Assembly (NCBI RefSeq): GCF_022869805.1
Contig: NZ_CP094974.1
Coordinates: 62,001-126,000, forward strand
Direction: 5' to 3'
Origin: Halosolutus halophilus
GTDB lineage: Archaea > Halobacteriota > Halobacteria > Halobacteriales > Natrialbaceae
Length of the DNA stretch: 64,000 nucleotides
The first letter of the stretch is position 1, and every line of letters begins with the position of its first letter. The translations under genes were made by a program, and so were the position numbers. Below are positions 23,826 to 32,824 of this stretch, piece by piece. The notes under the pieces were generated by a model, which did no database searches, was not told where the DNA came from, and was given only the letters and a program-made list of their open reading frames with translations.

Positions 23826-24697
23826 CGTCGCACCCCCTCGAACTTGTACCAGCGAAGGAGACTCAGGTTGAGCATGTACGTATTCATCAGGTCGGCCGCG
23901 AGTCCGACGAAGAGGATGGTCCCGATCGACGCGAGGAGCCCGATCCCGAGCGCGTACGAGACGACCGCCATGACGAGCATCGCCGCCATCGACGTCACCG
24001 TCATCACGACGCCGGTCCGCATCGCCCGGTGGGTGCTCTCGTAGAAGTCACCGCTCCGCCGGAGAATGTGGTTGTTCAGCAGGATGTCCGAGTCGACGGA
24101 GTAGCCGATCAGCAGTAACAGCCCGGCGACGGTGCCGAGCGTGAGTTCGATCCCGACGAGATTCATGAACGCGAGCGGGATCACGAGATCGGAGAACGCC
24201 GAGACGACGATCGCGATCGAGGGGACGAACGTCCGGAACAGCAGGAACGCGAGCACGCTCATCCCGAGGAACGCGATGGTCACTCCGAACAGCGCCGTCG
24301 TTTTGAGCTGATCCCCGAAGCTTTCGGAGACGCCCGACAGCGACTGGACGACGTCGTCGTTGGACGCCGTCGGCTCGAGGCCGTCCTCGGCCTGCGACCG
24401 CAACTCGCCCTGGTCGGTGGCGGTGAACTGGATGATGTACCGGTCGTTCGCCGTTTGCTGGACGGACGACGGATCCTCGTCGAACGCGGCCGGGATCTCG
24501 CTTCCCGGGGTCGACGTCTCGACGGTCATCTCCGTGCCGCCGGCGAATTCGATCCCGTAATTGGCCGGTGCACCGGTAAACAGGTACCAGCCGCCGATCA
24601 CGGTTATCGCGACGAGCAAAACGGCGAGCGGCACCGCCGCAAGCTGCCGATTACTGTACCGGGTGTAGTTAAATTCCGGTACGTCGAAATACCCCAT
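23822..24697 (-). CDS. secF: Protein translocase subunit SecF
   Basis: 291 residues, the partner of SecD. Six membrane segments: one after the N-terminus (LAAVPLAVLLVAITVIGGWYLF) and five in the C-terminal part. The signature GIEFAGGTEMTVET near residue 50 and IGYSVDSDILLNNHILR near residue 205 are typical of SecF. The ATG at 24695-24697 is about 30 bases behind CTTACACGG, a weak TATA-like element on the minus strand. First gene of the secF-secD operon. Confidence 0.94.
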   Translation of the reverse strand: MGYFDVPEFNYTRYSNRQLAAVPLAVLLVAITVIGGWYLFTGAPANYGIEFAGGTEMTVETSTPGSEIPAAFDEDPSSVQQTANDRYIIQFTATDQGELRSQAEDGLEPTASNDDVVQSLSGVSESFGDQLKTTALFGVTIAFLGMSVLAFLLFRTFVPSIAIVVSAFSDLVIPLAFMNLVGIELTLGTVAGLLLLIGYSVDSDILLNNHILRRSGDFYESTHRAMRTGVVMTVTSMAAMLVMAVVSYALGIGLLASIGTILFVGLAADLMNTYMLNLSLLRWYKFEGVRR

Positions 24698-24815
24698 ATA
24701 CCCGACCTCTGTTGGTCAGCCCGTGTAAGCCTTCTCAATTTCTGCAGCATGTTCCGAGAATAATACTGTCGAAAAATACGACGCCCTGAAGCCGCTCGAG
24801 CCCGTACGCTGGACC

Positions 24816-25253
24816 ATGTCGCCGGAACAAGGGCAGAACGCCGATCGATTCGCAACGCCGACCGGATCGACCCGGGACGAAACCGTCGATCCGCCGGACG
24901 CGTCCGAGGTCGACTCCGCCGACCGGCCGTCGGACTCGTCCCCCAGCGCCGATCGGGTCGTGATCTCGTACCCGGCGGACCTCTCGAACTGGGGCCGCTT
25001 CCAGGTCGAGAAGCCGTCGTTCCAGGCGTTTCTCCGCAAGACCCGCGAACAGGCCCGCGAGGGCGACGTCTGGGAGGAGTTCGTCGGCGTCGGTTGCTGT
25101 GGCAACACGCTCGACGTGCCGTTGCGCGTCGAACGGGTCGACGGTGGCGAGCGCATCGACGCGGACACCGAGATCAGGTACGAGGTCCGCGAAGCCTGCG
25201 GGATCGAAGGAAGTTGGCAGGTCCAGAGCGCCGGCGGCCCGAGTCAGGGGTGA
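24816..25253 (+). CDS. Conserved haloarchaeal hypothetical protein
   Basis: 145 acidic residues. The first 45 look disordered (many Asp, Ser, Pro); the rest is a compact domain: DLSNWGRFQVEKPSFQAFLR, VWEEFVGVGCCGNTLDVPLR and TEIRYEVREACGIEGSWQVQ. A CC pair (GCCGN) and one further Cys might bind metal or form a disulfide, but this is speculative. Divergent from secF. No function can be assigned. Confidence 0.75.
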   Translation: MSPEQGQNADRFATPTGSTRDETVDPPDASEVDSADRPSDSSPSADRVVISYPADLSNWGRFQVEKPSFQAFLRKTREQAREGDVWEEFVGVGCCGNTLDVPLRVERVDGGERIDADTEIRYEVREACGIEGSWQVQSAGGPSQG

Positions 25254-25314
25254 CGGAGCCGGCTGAATCGGTCGTCCGATCGCCCAGTCGCCTCGAACGC
25301 CGCAGAATCGTCCG

Positions 25315-25788
25315 TCAGTCCGGGAGGTATCGCACGCTCACCACGCCGTCGTCGGCCGATCGGCGCACCTCGACGCGGACCGCCCCGAGCTGTGCCGCGC
25401 GTGCGATCGTCTCCTCGTCGTCGAGGACGTCCCTGGCGGCGGGATCGACCTCGTCCTCCGGAAGGCTGAGGACGTGAATCTCCCCCGTTCCGGCCCGCTG
25501 TTCCGTGACGAGGTCGCCCACGTCGGCCTCGGCCGCGAGGGACTTCTCCTGCGTCGTCGGCTCCAGGTCGCTGTCGATCAGGTCGATCGAGCGTCTGTTC
25601 TCGACCTCGACCACCTGCCAAGCGACCTCGAGCGGCGGCTCCGGCGCGACGGTTCCCTCGAGGACGTCGTGGACTTCGAAGCCGGGGTTCGACGCGAGCG
25701 TGTGAACCTGTGCGGTCTCGACGTCGCGGACGACGGCCGACTCCGATTCGGCGTGCGTGACGACGAACGTGCCGGTCTTCTCGCTCAT
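25315..25788 (-). CDS. DUF5812-type haloarchaeal protein
   Basis: 157 acidic residues. SEKTGTFVVTHAESESAVVR, VHTLASNPGFEVHDVLEGTV and ATREEQ-like segments LVTEQRAGTGEIHVLSLPED are recalled by me as the haloarchaeal family DUF5812; the family has no known function. The ATG at 25786-25788 (SEKTG) is chosen over an upstream in-frame ATG. It sits between genes of unrelated function. Confidence 0.75.
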   Translation of the reverse strand: MSEKTGTFVVTHAESESAVVRDVETAQVHTLASNPGFEVHDVLEGTVAPEPPLEVAWQVVEVENRRSIDLIDSDLEPTTQEKSLAAEADVGDLVTEQRAGTGEIHVLSLPEDEVDPAARDVLDDEETIARAAQLGAVRVEVRRSADDGVVSVRYLPD

Positions 25789-25859
25789 GGGGAGTGATAG
25801 GTGGCTCCCGGGTTTCCGGGTTTCGACTTTCGGGTACCGGACCTCCGATCGGCCCCTCA

Positions 25860-26333
25860 TCAGAAGTCGACGTCGTCGCCGACGGCGATCGATCCCGAAT
25901 CGACGATATTCGCGTTCAGCCCGCCGCGGTGGACCAGCGCATCGACCGCTCCCGCCGTTCCGGCCAGCGATTCCATGTAGCTGCAGGGTTCACAGAGCCG
26001 AACGCCGACGAGCGTCGCGTCCCCGACCCGGAACTCGCGATCGACGAGGTGGTTCAGTGGAACCCCCCGCGTCAGGACGTTCCGTCGCGTCTCGCGGGGG
26101 TGAAGCTCCGTTCCCTCGTCGCGCGTCGCCGCGTCGAGCGCTTCCCGTTCGACGAGCGTGATATCGGTCGCCTCCGGCAGGTCGTCGCGTCGATCGTACA
26201 GCCCCCGCTCGCGGAAGTATCGATCGCCCCAAAGCCCTCGACCCGCGACTGCCTCGACGGAATCGCGTTCCCGCATCGGGTCGCCGGAGTCCGGCGCGAC
26301 GTAGATCCCCTCGACGGTTCCTCGGGCGTGCAT
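25860..26333 (-). CDS. MOSC domain protein
   Basis: 157 residues. MOSC domains bind molybdopterin-linked or sulfur-transfer groups. The core is clear: GTVEGIYVAPDSGDPMRERD, GLWGDRYFRERG, DITLVEREALDA, RRNVLTRGVPLNHLVDREFR, then VRLCEPCSYMESL with the conserved cysteine (in CEPC) expected to carry sulfur. No beta-barrel N-domain or iron-sulfur extension is present, so this is the stand-alone bacterial/archaeal type (YiiM-like). A moaB-type molybdopterin gene lies 11 kb away, but no operon link exists. Confidence 0.88.
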   Translation of the reverse strand: MHARGTVEGIYVAPDSGDPMRERDSVEAVAGRGLWGDRYFRERGLYDRRDDLPEATDITLVEREALDAATRDEGTELHPRETRRNVLTRGVPLNHLVDREFRVGDATLVGVRLCEPCSYMESLAGTAGAVDALVHRGGLNANIVDSGSIAVGDDVDF

Positions 26334-26474
26334 GGACGAGAGTTGATCGATCGGGACTAAACTGTTTGGAGACGCCGGACCGGCCCACCGAAGCCGACCC
26401 GCGGTCGATCGATCGCGTGACGCGACGCCTCGCGTGACGCAACGCCTTTACACCCGGCCGTCGCCCGCACAGGT

Positions 26475-27818
26475 ATGAACGTCGACATCGGAAACGCGCT
26501 CGCGTCGGTCGCGTCGCCGGGCGTCTCCCGCGAGGCCCTCGATCGGCTGGACGAGCAGGTCGCGGACGCACACGATCGCATCGAACGGGGGATGGCGAAC
26601 GGGGACCACGGCTACGAAGCGCTGAACCTCCCGCAGCGGACCGATCCCGACGCGATCCGATCGGCCGTCGAACCGGTGTCCGACGCCGAGGCGCTGATCA
26701 CGATCGGCATCGGCGGGAGTTCGCTGGGGGCGGCGACGATCGTCGACGCGCTCGATAGCGTCGAGCGTGGCTCGATGGAGTCCGACGGCACGGAGACCGT
26801 CTTCCTCGACAACGTCGATCCCGAGTGGGTCACCGCGCACCTCGATCGGCTTCCGCTCGAGAACACGGCGATCAACGTGGTCTCCCGGTCCGGGACGACG
26901 GCGGAGACGCTCGCGAACTTCCTCGTCGTCCGCGAGGCGTTCGAGTCGGCGACCATTGACTGGACCGAACGAACGATCGTGACGACGGGCGAGTCCGGGC
27001 CGCTTCGCGACCTCGCCGATCGTCACGACCTGCCCTCGTTGAAGGTTCCGGACGGCGTCCCCGGGCGCTTCTCCGCGCTCTCTGCGGTCGGGATGGTCGC
27101 CGCGGCCGTCTGCGGCCACGACCTCGACGCCTTGCTCGAGGGGGCCGCCGCCGAGGCCGAGACGCTCTCGGGATCGCTGTTCGAGTGCCCCGCTTACGCG
27201 TACGGCGCGACGACCTACGCGCTCGACGCCCGCGGGGCCGGGATGAACGCGATGGTGCCCTACGCCGAGTCGCTCGAGACCTACTCCGAGTGGTTCGCCC
27301 AGCTATGGGCCGAGAGCCTCGGCAAGGACGACCTCGGCCAGACGCCGCTGCGCGCGCTCGGCGTGACGGACCAGCACTCGCAACTCCAGCTCTACCGCGC
27401 CGGCCCGCGCGACAAGGTCGTCACGTTCGTCAGCCCTCGCGAGACCGCGGATCGATCGATCCCCGCGACCGACGTCGCGGAGCTCGCCTATCTCGGCGAC
27501 GCGTCGCTCGGCGACCTTCTCGCGGCGGAGTTCGAGGCGACCGAGGCGAGCCTCGCCGCCGCCGGCCGGCCGACCGTTCGCGTCGAGATCGATCGGGTCG
27601 ACGAGTACGAACTGGGCGGCCTGCTGTACGGGATGGAAGCAGCCTGCGTGCTCGCGGGCGAACTCTACGGCGTGAACACGTTCGAACAGCCGGCCGTCGA
27701 GTGGGCGAAGAAGGCCACGCGGGGGCTGCTCGGCGGCGTCTCGGAATCGGATTCCGACGGCGAGTTCGCGGAAGCCGACGCGGTCGCCGAGAAGACCGAA
27801 CTTCGGATCGAGCGCTGA
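26475..27818 (+). CDS. pgi: Glucose-6-phosphate isomerase
   Basis: 447 residues of the phosphoglucose isomerase superfamily with SIS folds, converting glucose-6-phosphate and fructose-6-phosphate. Motifs: TIGIGGSSLGAATIVDAL, VVSRSGTTAETLANFLV, WAESLGKDDLG with the catalytic Glu (about residue 280), TDQHSQLQLY (His, about 299) and FEQPAVEWAKKATRG (Lys, about 401). Haloarchaea use it mainly for gluconeogenesis and polymer synthesis. The ATG is 25 bases behind CTTTACACC, a plausible TATA box. Monocistronic. Confidence 0.93.
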   Translation: MNVDIGNALASVASPGVSREALDRLDEQVADAHDRIERGMANGDHGYEALNLPQRTDPDAIRSAVEPVSDAEALITIGIGGSSLGAATIVDALDSVERGSMESDGTETVFLDNVDPEWVTAHLDRLPLENTAINVVSRSGTTAETLANFLVVREAFESATIDWTERTIVTTGESGPLRDLADRHDLPSLKVPDGVPGRFSALSAVGMVAAAVCGHDLDALLEGAAAEAETLSGSLFECPAYAYGATTYALDARGAGMNAMVPYAESLETYSEWFAQLWAESLGKDDLGQTPLRALGVTDQHSQLQLYRAGPRDKVVTFVSPRETADRSIPATDVAELAYLGDASLGDLLAAEFEATEASLAAAGRPTVRVEIDRVDEYELGGLLYGMEAACVLAGELYGVNTFEQPAVEWAKKATRGLLGGVSESDSDGEFAEADAVAEKTELRIER

Positions 27819-27940
27819 CGCTGGGGAACCGATTCGATCGGTGACGCTGAACTCCGGTTCGAGCGTTGAGTACGGGGTCCGCCCGGTATGGCGCTGTCCG
27901 CTTGCGGAGGCCATATGTGGGTGCGCACGAAAGTTGGGCT

Positions 27941-29062
27941 ATGAACGAGACAGCACGGGCCGACGACGCCGGCTCGTACTCCTCCGGGGCCGCTCCCGCC
28001 GTGGGGACCGGCCTCGCCGCCATCACGGTCGCCGCGATGGCGGTCCCCGTTCGCCGCGGTGTCGACGATCCGATCGTCTGGACCGGCGCAGCGTTCGCGC
28101 TGGCAGCCGTCTTCGCCTTTCTCGGCAGTCGATACGGACGGATAGATCGTCGGATCGCGGGCTCGATCGCGGCCGCTTCGAGTCTCGCGGTGGTCTTGCT
28201 CTCGGGTTACGCACTGAATCAGGGGGTGTCGGTCCCGGTGACGCTCCCGACGCTCGGATGGTCGATTTCGCTGCTGTTTACGGCCTTCCTCACGGCGGGG
28301 TTCGCCACGGGTATCGGGATCGCCGATTACTTCGGGATCGGCGGTCATGGGCTCAAGGTTCGCAGTCTCCGCATCACCCTGTTGCTCGTCGTCGGACTCA
28401 CGGGGCTGATCGCGGCACAGGTCGCGATGCTCCTGCTCGCCCTTCCCGTCTTGCTCGTCGCCGACTCGCTCTCACAGTTGCAACGCGTCGCGATCAGCCA
28501 GTTCGGGATGGCACTCGGGACGGCGGTCGTCGCAGGGGGGTATCTCGCGTTCCGGGAGTACGATCTCTCGTACCTCGATCTCAGACTGCCGACGATACGG
28601 CAGGTCGTCTGGACGGTCGGTGGACTCGTCGTCCTGTTCGGCACGCTGTTTTCGATTTCGGTCCTGTTCCAGTCCGCCGGCGTCGAGAGCGCCGATCACG
28701 GGACGGCCCAGCAGGCCCAGGAGAACCCCGAGATCATGCTGGTGTTGATCCCCGCTGCGATCCTGATCATCGGTCCCTTCGAGGAGTTGCTCTACCGGAA
28801 CGTCATCCAGAAATCACTCTACGAGACGTTCTCGCGCTACGGGGCCGTCGTCGCCGGGAGCGTGATTTTCGCCGTCGTCCACGTACTGGCCTACGGCACC
28901 GCCGGGGCGGGACAGATCATCGCGAGCCTGACCGTGATCTTCGGGCTCTCGATCGTCCTCGGGACGCTGTACGAACGGACGGATAACCTCCTCGTTCCGG
29001 CGCTCGTCCACGGGCTGTACGACGCGATCCTGTTCGCGAACCTGTACCTGACCTACGGCTGA
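27941..29062 (+). CDS. CPBP family intramembrane metalloprotease
   Basis: 373 residues with about nine membrane segments. The CPBP (CAAX prenyl protease/bacteriocin-processing, Abi) active site is complete: EELLYRNVIQKSLYETF (EExxYR), FAVVHVLAYG (His) and a final HGLYDAILFAN (His). Substrates are unknown in archaea. The first membrane segments (GTGLAAITVAAMAVPV; AAVFAFLGSRYG) precede the catalytic half. The ATG at 27941 is chosen over an upstream in-frame start with no membrane sense. Monocistronic. Confidence 0.88.
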   Translation: MNETARADDAGSYSSGAAPAVGTGLAAITVAAMAVPVRRGVDDPIVWTGAAFALAAVFAFLGSRYGRIDRRIAGSIAAASSLAVVLLSGYALNQGVSVPVTLPTLGWSISLLFTAFLTAGFATGIGIADYFGIGGHGLKVRSLRITLLLVVGLTGLIAAQVAMLLLALPVLLVADSLSQLQRVAISQFGMALGTAVVAGGYLAFREYDLSYLDLRLPTIRQVVWTVGGLVVLFGTLFSISVLFQSAGVESADHGTAQQAQENPEIMLVLIPAAILIIGPFEELLYRNVIQKSLYETFSRYGAVVAGSVIFAVVHVLAYGTAGAGQIIASLTVIFGLSIVLGTLYERTDNLLVPALVHGLYDAILFANLYLTYG

Positions 29063-29139
29063 CGACGAACGATCGGCTCCGTCCCCTTGTGTGCCTTCGA
29101 CGGTGTTCTACAGACAGTGACGGATACCGTGTCCGTCTC

Positions 29140-29598
29140 CTACGACGGATTCTTCCGGGCGAGCTGTGAGCCACAGATCGGGCATCGATCCTTCTCCTCG
29201 TCGAACTCACGGCCACAGCCCTGGCACTGGTAGTGCCACTGGCGCTGTTCGTCGATGCCCTCGCGCGCGATCACCTGCACGTCGACGTTCAGTTTCTCGG
29301 CGACGTTCTGCATCGCGTAGTCGTCGGTGACGAGGGTCCCGTCGAGTTCGAAACTGGCTGCGACGAGTCGAACGTCCGTCTCCGAGAGTACTTCGAGATC
29401 ACCGGATTCCCTGGCCGCACGCTGGACCTTCTCCGTGGTGTCCTCGTTCGGGATGTGGATGTGCATGCCCGAACCTTCCATCGCGTCGTAGCGGTAGGCA
29501 CTCTCGTCCTCAAGTTCGTCGCGGACGAGCGGGATAGTCGCAGTCTGTTCTGTCGTGTGGAAGTCGTGAATAAAAGCCGAGGAGTCGAGAACGTACAT
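29140..29598 (-). CDS. Endonuclease Nob1 (rRNA maturation)
   Basis: 152 residues. A PIN nuclease domain starts YVLDSSAFIHDF (Asp5) with further acidic residues in SETDVRLVAAS and LVTDDYAMQNVA, followed by a zinc ribbon CQGCGREF / CPICG (Cys125, 128, 139, 142). Nob1 cuts the 3' end of 16S rRNA precursor in archaea and eukaryotes. The gene follows the PRC-barrel gene by four bases, an arrangement common in haloarchaea, and lies next to infB, a translation neighbourhood. Confidence 0.9.
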   Translation of the reverse strand: MYVLDSSAFIHDFHTTEQTATIPLVRDELEDESAYRYDAMEGSGMHIHIPNEDTTEKVQRAARESGDLEVLSETDVRLVAASFELDGTLVTDDYAMQNVAEKLNVDVQVIAREGIDEQRQWHYQCQGCGREFDEEKDRCPICGSQLARKNPS

Positions 29599-29602
29599 AC
29601 CG

Positions 29603-29848
29603 TTAGCGCTGGACGACGATGTAATCTTTCACCGCCTGGACGCGGCCGACGGGGACCAGGAAGCGGCCGGTGTCGTCGAGATCGAAATCGACGTTCCGGG
29701 GGGACAGTTCTGCGTCCGGTTCGATGACGAGGTCGTGGAGTTTCCCCGACTTGAGGTCCATCGTGATGTTGTAGAGCATTCCCAGTTCAGTTCCGTCGGA
29801 TCCCATGACGGATTTCCCCGAGAGGTTTTCAGCGAGTATATCGCTCAT
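29603..29848 (-). CDS. PRC-barrel domain protein
   Basis: 81 residues forming one PRC barrel: SDILAENLSGKSVMGSDGTE, LGMLYNITMDLKSGKLHDLV, then RFLVPVGRVQAVKDYIVVQ. PRC barrels occur in RimM and in photosynthetic reaction centres; archaeal single-domain ones are linked to RNA metabolism and cell division (for example CdpB proteins of haloarchaea, which form part of the divisome). Which job this one has is not clear from sequence. Leaderless: TATA box 27 bases before the ATG. First gene of an operon with nob1. Confidence 0.88.
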   Translation of the reverse strand: MSDILAENLSGKSVMGSDGTELGMLYNITMDLKSGKLHDLVIEPDAELSPRNVDFDLDDTGRFLVPVGRVQAVKDYIVVQR

Positions 29849-29870
29849 GCATACCCGTATTTACTAATCG

Positions 29871-29880
29871 GTATTAAAAA
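29871..29880 (-). promoter_or_regulatory. TATA box of the PRC-barrel/nob1 operon
   Basis: On the minus strand TTTTTAATAC sits about 27 bases before the ATG at 29848, so the transcript is probably leaderless. Confidence 0.65.
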
Positions 29881-30098
29881 CAAGGGGGTTGATGTGGTGC
29901 GCTGTCACGTTCGGACCGACCACCGACGCTCGGCGGACTGCCCCAGGACCGATCGGCGGCGATCCCGTGGTGGAGGGAGTCGTATGGCCAGTCGACGTCG
30001 ACCGATCGGTCGCGCGCGGCGACCGGCGAACGCGGATGACGATGGGTTTAACTACCGCTCTGCCGACGCGTTAGACAAGACCTTCTCGGGTGGTCACC

Positions 30099-31898
30099 AT
30101 GTCTGATTCGGATCCAAACGACCCTACATCTCTGCGAACCCCGATCGTCGCTGTCCTCGGGCACGTCGATCACGGCAAGACGAGTCTCCTCGACAAGATC
30201 CGCGGCTCAGCGGTCATCGAGGGCGAAGCAGGGGCGATTACCCAGCACATCGGTGCGACGGCGGTTCCGCTGGACATCGTCTCTTCGATCGCGGGCGAAC
30301 TCGTCGATCCCGACGACTTCGACCTCCCCGGCCTGCTGTTCATCGACACGCCGGGCCACCACTCCTTTACCACGCTGCGCTCCCGCGGTGGCGCGCTCGC
30401 GGACATCGCCATCCTCGTCGTCGACGTCAACGACGGCTTCCAGCCCCAGACGCTCGAAGCGCTCGACATCCTCCGCCGGTCCGAGACGCCCTTTATCGTC
30501 GCGGCGAACAAGATCGACACCGTTCCGGGGTGGAACGAAAACGAGAACTCCCCGATCAACGCGACCTACGACGACCAGTCCGATCGGGTCAGGTCGCGAC
30601 TCGACGAGAAACTCTACGAGATCATCGGGAACCTCTCCGACGAAGGGTTCTCCGCGGACCTCTACTGGCGGGTCCAGAACTTCCAGCGGAACGTCGGCGT
30701 CGTCCCCGTCTCGGCGATGACCGGCGAGGGGGTTCCGGACCTGCTCGCCGTGATGATGGGCCTCTCCCAGCGGTACATGAAAGAGGAGATGGAGATCGAC
30801 GTCGCCGGCCCCGGCGTCGGCACCGTTCTCGAGGTCAAAGAGGAGAAAGGCTTCGGGAAGACGATCGACATCGTCCTCTACGACGGGACGATCAGGGCCG
30901 ACGACACGATCGTCGTCGGCGGCCAGAACGATCCGATCGTCACCGAGGTCCGGGCGCTGCTCCAGCCGCGTCCGCTCGCCGAGATCCGGACCGAGAGTCG
31001 CTTCGAGAAGGTCGACGAGGTCTCGGCGGCCGCCGGGATCAAGGTCGCCGCACCGGACCTCGGCGGGGCGATGGCCGGTGCACCCGTCCGCGTCGTCCGC
31101 GATCGGGACCTCGAGGACGTCATCGACGAGGTCGAGGCCGAACTCGCGGACATCGCCGTCGACACCGAAGAACAGGGCGTCGTCGTCAAGGCCGACACGC
31201 TCGGGAGTCTCGAAGCGATGGCCGACGCCCTCGAAGACGCGGAGGTGCCGATCGTTCGCGCGGAGGTCGGCGACGTCGCGCCGCGTGACGTCTCGGTCGC
31301 TTCGACGGCGGAGGATCCGAAACAGCAGGTCATCCTCGGGTTCAACGTCGACGTCCTGAGCGACGCCGACCAGCGCGCCGAAATCGAGGACGTGACGGTC
31401 TTCACGGACGAGGTCATCTACCAGCTCGTCGAGGAGTACGAGGAGCACGTCGAGGAGATCGAACGTGCTCAGCAGGACACCATCCTCGAGAACATCGTAC
31501 GGCCCGCCCGGTTCCGCATCCTGCCGGATCACACCTTCCGCCAGAACGACCCCGCAGTCGTCGGCGTCGAGGTCAACTCCGGCACCGTCCAGAACAACAC
31601 GAACGTCGTCAAATTCGAGGGCAACGAACCCGAACGCGTCGGCCAGATCAAGGGTATCCAGGAACAGGGCGAGGACGTCGACGAGGCCCGCGCAGGCAAC
31701 CGCGTCTCGGTCGCGATCGACGGCCCCACCGTCGGCCGCCAGATCGAGGAGGACGACGAACTCTGGGCCGAGATCCCCGAGAAACACGCGAAGATCCTCG
31801 AACAGGAACTGGCCAGCGAGATCCCCGGCGACGAACTCGAGGCGCTGAACATGTACCTCGACAAGCAGCGCAGTCGCGATCCGTTCTGGGGCAAGTAG
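30099..31898 (+). CDS. infB: Translation initiation factor aIF5B (IF2)
   Basis: 599 residues. GTPase that helps subunit joining and Met-tRNA placement. G1 GHVDHGKTSLLD (residues 21-32), G2/G3 FIDTPGHHSFTTL, G4 AANKIDTVPGW, then beta-barrel domain II (GTVLEVKEEKGFGKTIDIVL), domain III and a C-terminal barrel ending IPGDELEALNMYLDKQRSRD. No intein is present although archaeal IF5B genes often carry one. ATG 30099 (SDSDPNDPT) or the ATG three codons upstream could be used. Long antisense frames in this gene are noise. Confidence 0.95.
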   Translation: MSDSDPNDPTSLRTPIVAVLGHVDHGKTSLLDKIRGSAVIEGEAGAITQHIGATAVPLDIVSSIAGELVDPDDFDLPGLLFIDTPGHHSFTTLRSRGGALADIAILVVDVNDGFQPQTLEALDILRRSETPFIVAANKIDTVPGWNENENSPINATYDDQSDRVRSRLDEKLYEIIGNLSDEGFSADLYWRVQNFQRNVGVVPVSAMTGEGVPDLLAVMMGLSQRYMKEEMEIDVAGPGVGTVLEVKEEKGFGKTIDIVLYDGTIRADDTIVVGGQNDPIVTEVRALLQPRPLAEIRTESRFEKVDEVSAAAGIKVAAPDLGGAMAGAPVRVVRDRDLEDVIDEVEAELADIAVDTEEQGVVVKADTLGSLEAMADALEDAEVPIVRAEVGDVAPRDVSVASTAEDPKQQVILGFNVDVLSDADQRAEIEDVTVFTDEVIYQLVEEYEEHVEEIERAQQDTILENIVRPARFRILPDHTFRQNDPAVVGVEVNSGTVQNNTNVVKFEGNEPERVGQIKGIQEQGEDVDEARAGNRVSVAIDGPTVGRQIEEDDELWAEIPEKHAKILEQELASEIPGDELEALNMYLDKQRSRDPFWGK

Positions 31899-31926
31899 CG
31901 CCATCGACTCCTCCCTCTCGGTTCTC

Positions 31927-32223
31927 TCAGTTCGCTCGATTCGATCGCCCGTCCGGGAGAGTCCCCACACCGTTCGAAACGGTTCCGCCGTCCGAATCGA
32001 CCTCCTGGCGACCGAGATGCGTGATCCTGTAGACGGTTTGTCGCCCGTCTTCGCCCTCGGGAGCACCGGTCCGTGCGACGAATCCGACGTCGACGAGGTC
32101 TCCGAGGTGGTGGCTGAGGTCGAAGCGGTCGTCGTCGATCGCGGCGGCGAGTTCTTTTCGAGCGACCTCTTCTCGCTCCCACAGCAGGAACAGGACGGCA
32201 TACCAAAATAAGTACGATATCAT
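31927..32223 (-). CDS. Winged-helix protein with a hydrophobic N-terminus
   Basis: 98 residues. ISYLFWYAVLFLLWEREEVA is a hydrophobic helix; then KELAAAIDDDRFDLSHHLGD, LVDVGFVARTGAPEGEDGRQ and TVYRITHLGRQEV look like a winged helix-turn-helix with a sensor-like wing. It may be a regulator with a buried first helix rather than a true membrane protein. An in-frame ATG 63 bases upstream exists but would start inside a tandem repeat; the ATG at 32221-32223 is preferred. Divergent from the gene at 32331; the shared promoter has a 21-base direct repeat that could be its operator. Confidence 0.65.
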   Translation of the reverse strand: MISYLFWYAVLFLLWEREEVARKELAAAIDDDRFDLSHHLGDLVDVGFVARTGAPEGEDGRQTVYRITHLGRQEVDSDGGTVSNGVGTLPDGRSNRAN

Positions 32224-32253
32224 CTCTCCGTAACTCCTCTGTCGGGTCGGGAG

Positions 32254-32298
32254 AGCAAGCAACTGTCCCGTCCAGGAAGCAAGCAACTGCCCCGTCCA
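32254..32298. repeat. Tandem 21-base direct repeat between divergent genes
   Basis: AGCAAGCAACTGTCCCGTCCA (32254-32274) and AGCAAGCAACTGCCCCGTCC (32278-32297) differ at one base and lie 24 bases apart, in the space between the winged-helix gene and the gene at 32331. Twenty-four bases is just over two helix turns, fitting a double operator site. Confidence 0.75.
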
Positions 32299-32330
32299 AA
32301 ATTAACACGCTGCGCGTGGTTGATCCGTCG

Positions 32331-32684
32331 ATGCTCGTACAACTTCGACAGTACAAACACGAGGAGGTCCAGTTCGACGACAACCGGACGACCGGCGAGT
32401 CCCAGACCGAGGACACGGTGAACCCGGACTCGGGGGAATACTTCGACAAAGACTTCGACGAGTTCGACGTCGAGACGTGGGAAACCGTCGACCACGAGGG
32501 TGACCCGATTCAGCGCCGGTCCGTCACGATCGACGGGGTCACCGCCGTCTCCGTCCCGCAGGATTCGATCGACGAGGGCGATCCGGATCTCCCCGGACAG
32601 ACGATCCAGGTTCGGATGGAGGGCGGCATCGAACAGCTCGATCGGGCCGCGATCGTCGAGGTTCAGGACGAAAATCCCGAGTAG
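32331..32684 (+). CDS. Acidic hypothetical protein
   Basis: 117 acidic residues: LVQLRQYKHEEVQFDDNRTT, TVNPDSGEYFDKDFDEFDVE, SVTIDGVTAVSVPQDSIDEG and DLPGQTIQVRMEGGIEQLDR. The pattern suggests a small all-beta domain. No signal peptide or motif. The A/T element CAAAATTAACACG at 32296-32308 is 25-30 bases before the ATG at 32331; an in-frame ATG exists 15 bases upstream. Divergent from the winged-helix gene. Function unknown. Confidence 0.7.
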   Translation: MLVQLRQYKHEEVQFDDNRTTGESQTEDTVNPDSGEYFDKDFDEFDVETWETVDHEGDPIQRRSVTIDGVTAVSVPQDSIDEGDPDLPGQTIQVRMEGGIEQLDRAAIVEVQDENPE

Positions 32685-32824
32685 CCATCGGACCAGAGAT
32701 CGGTCTCCGGGGGACGGCATCGCGACGCCGGAGGGTCCGAACCTGTCACGTACGAGAATGACAGCCTCTCCCGGAGCTGATCGGGTCCCGAAATCGTTTT
32801 CAACTCGTCACTCGGACAGTCGGT

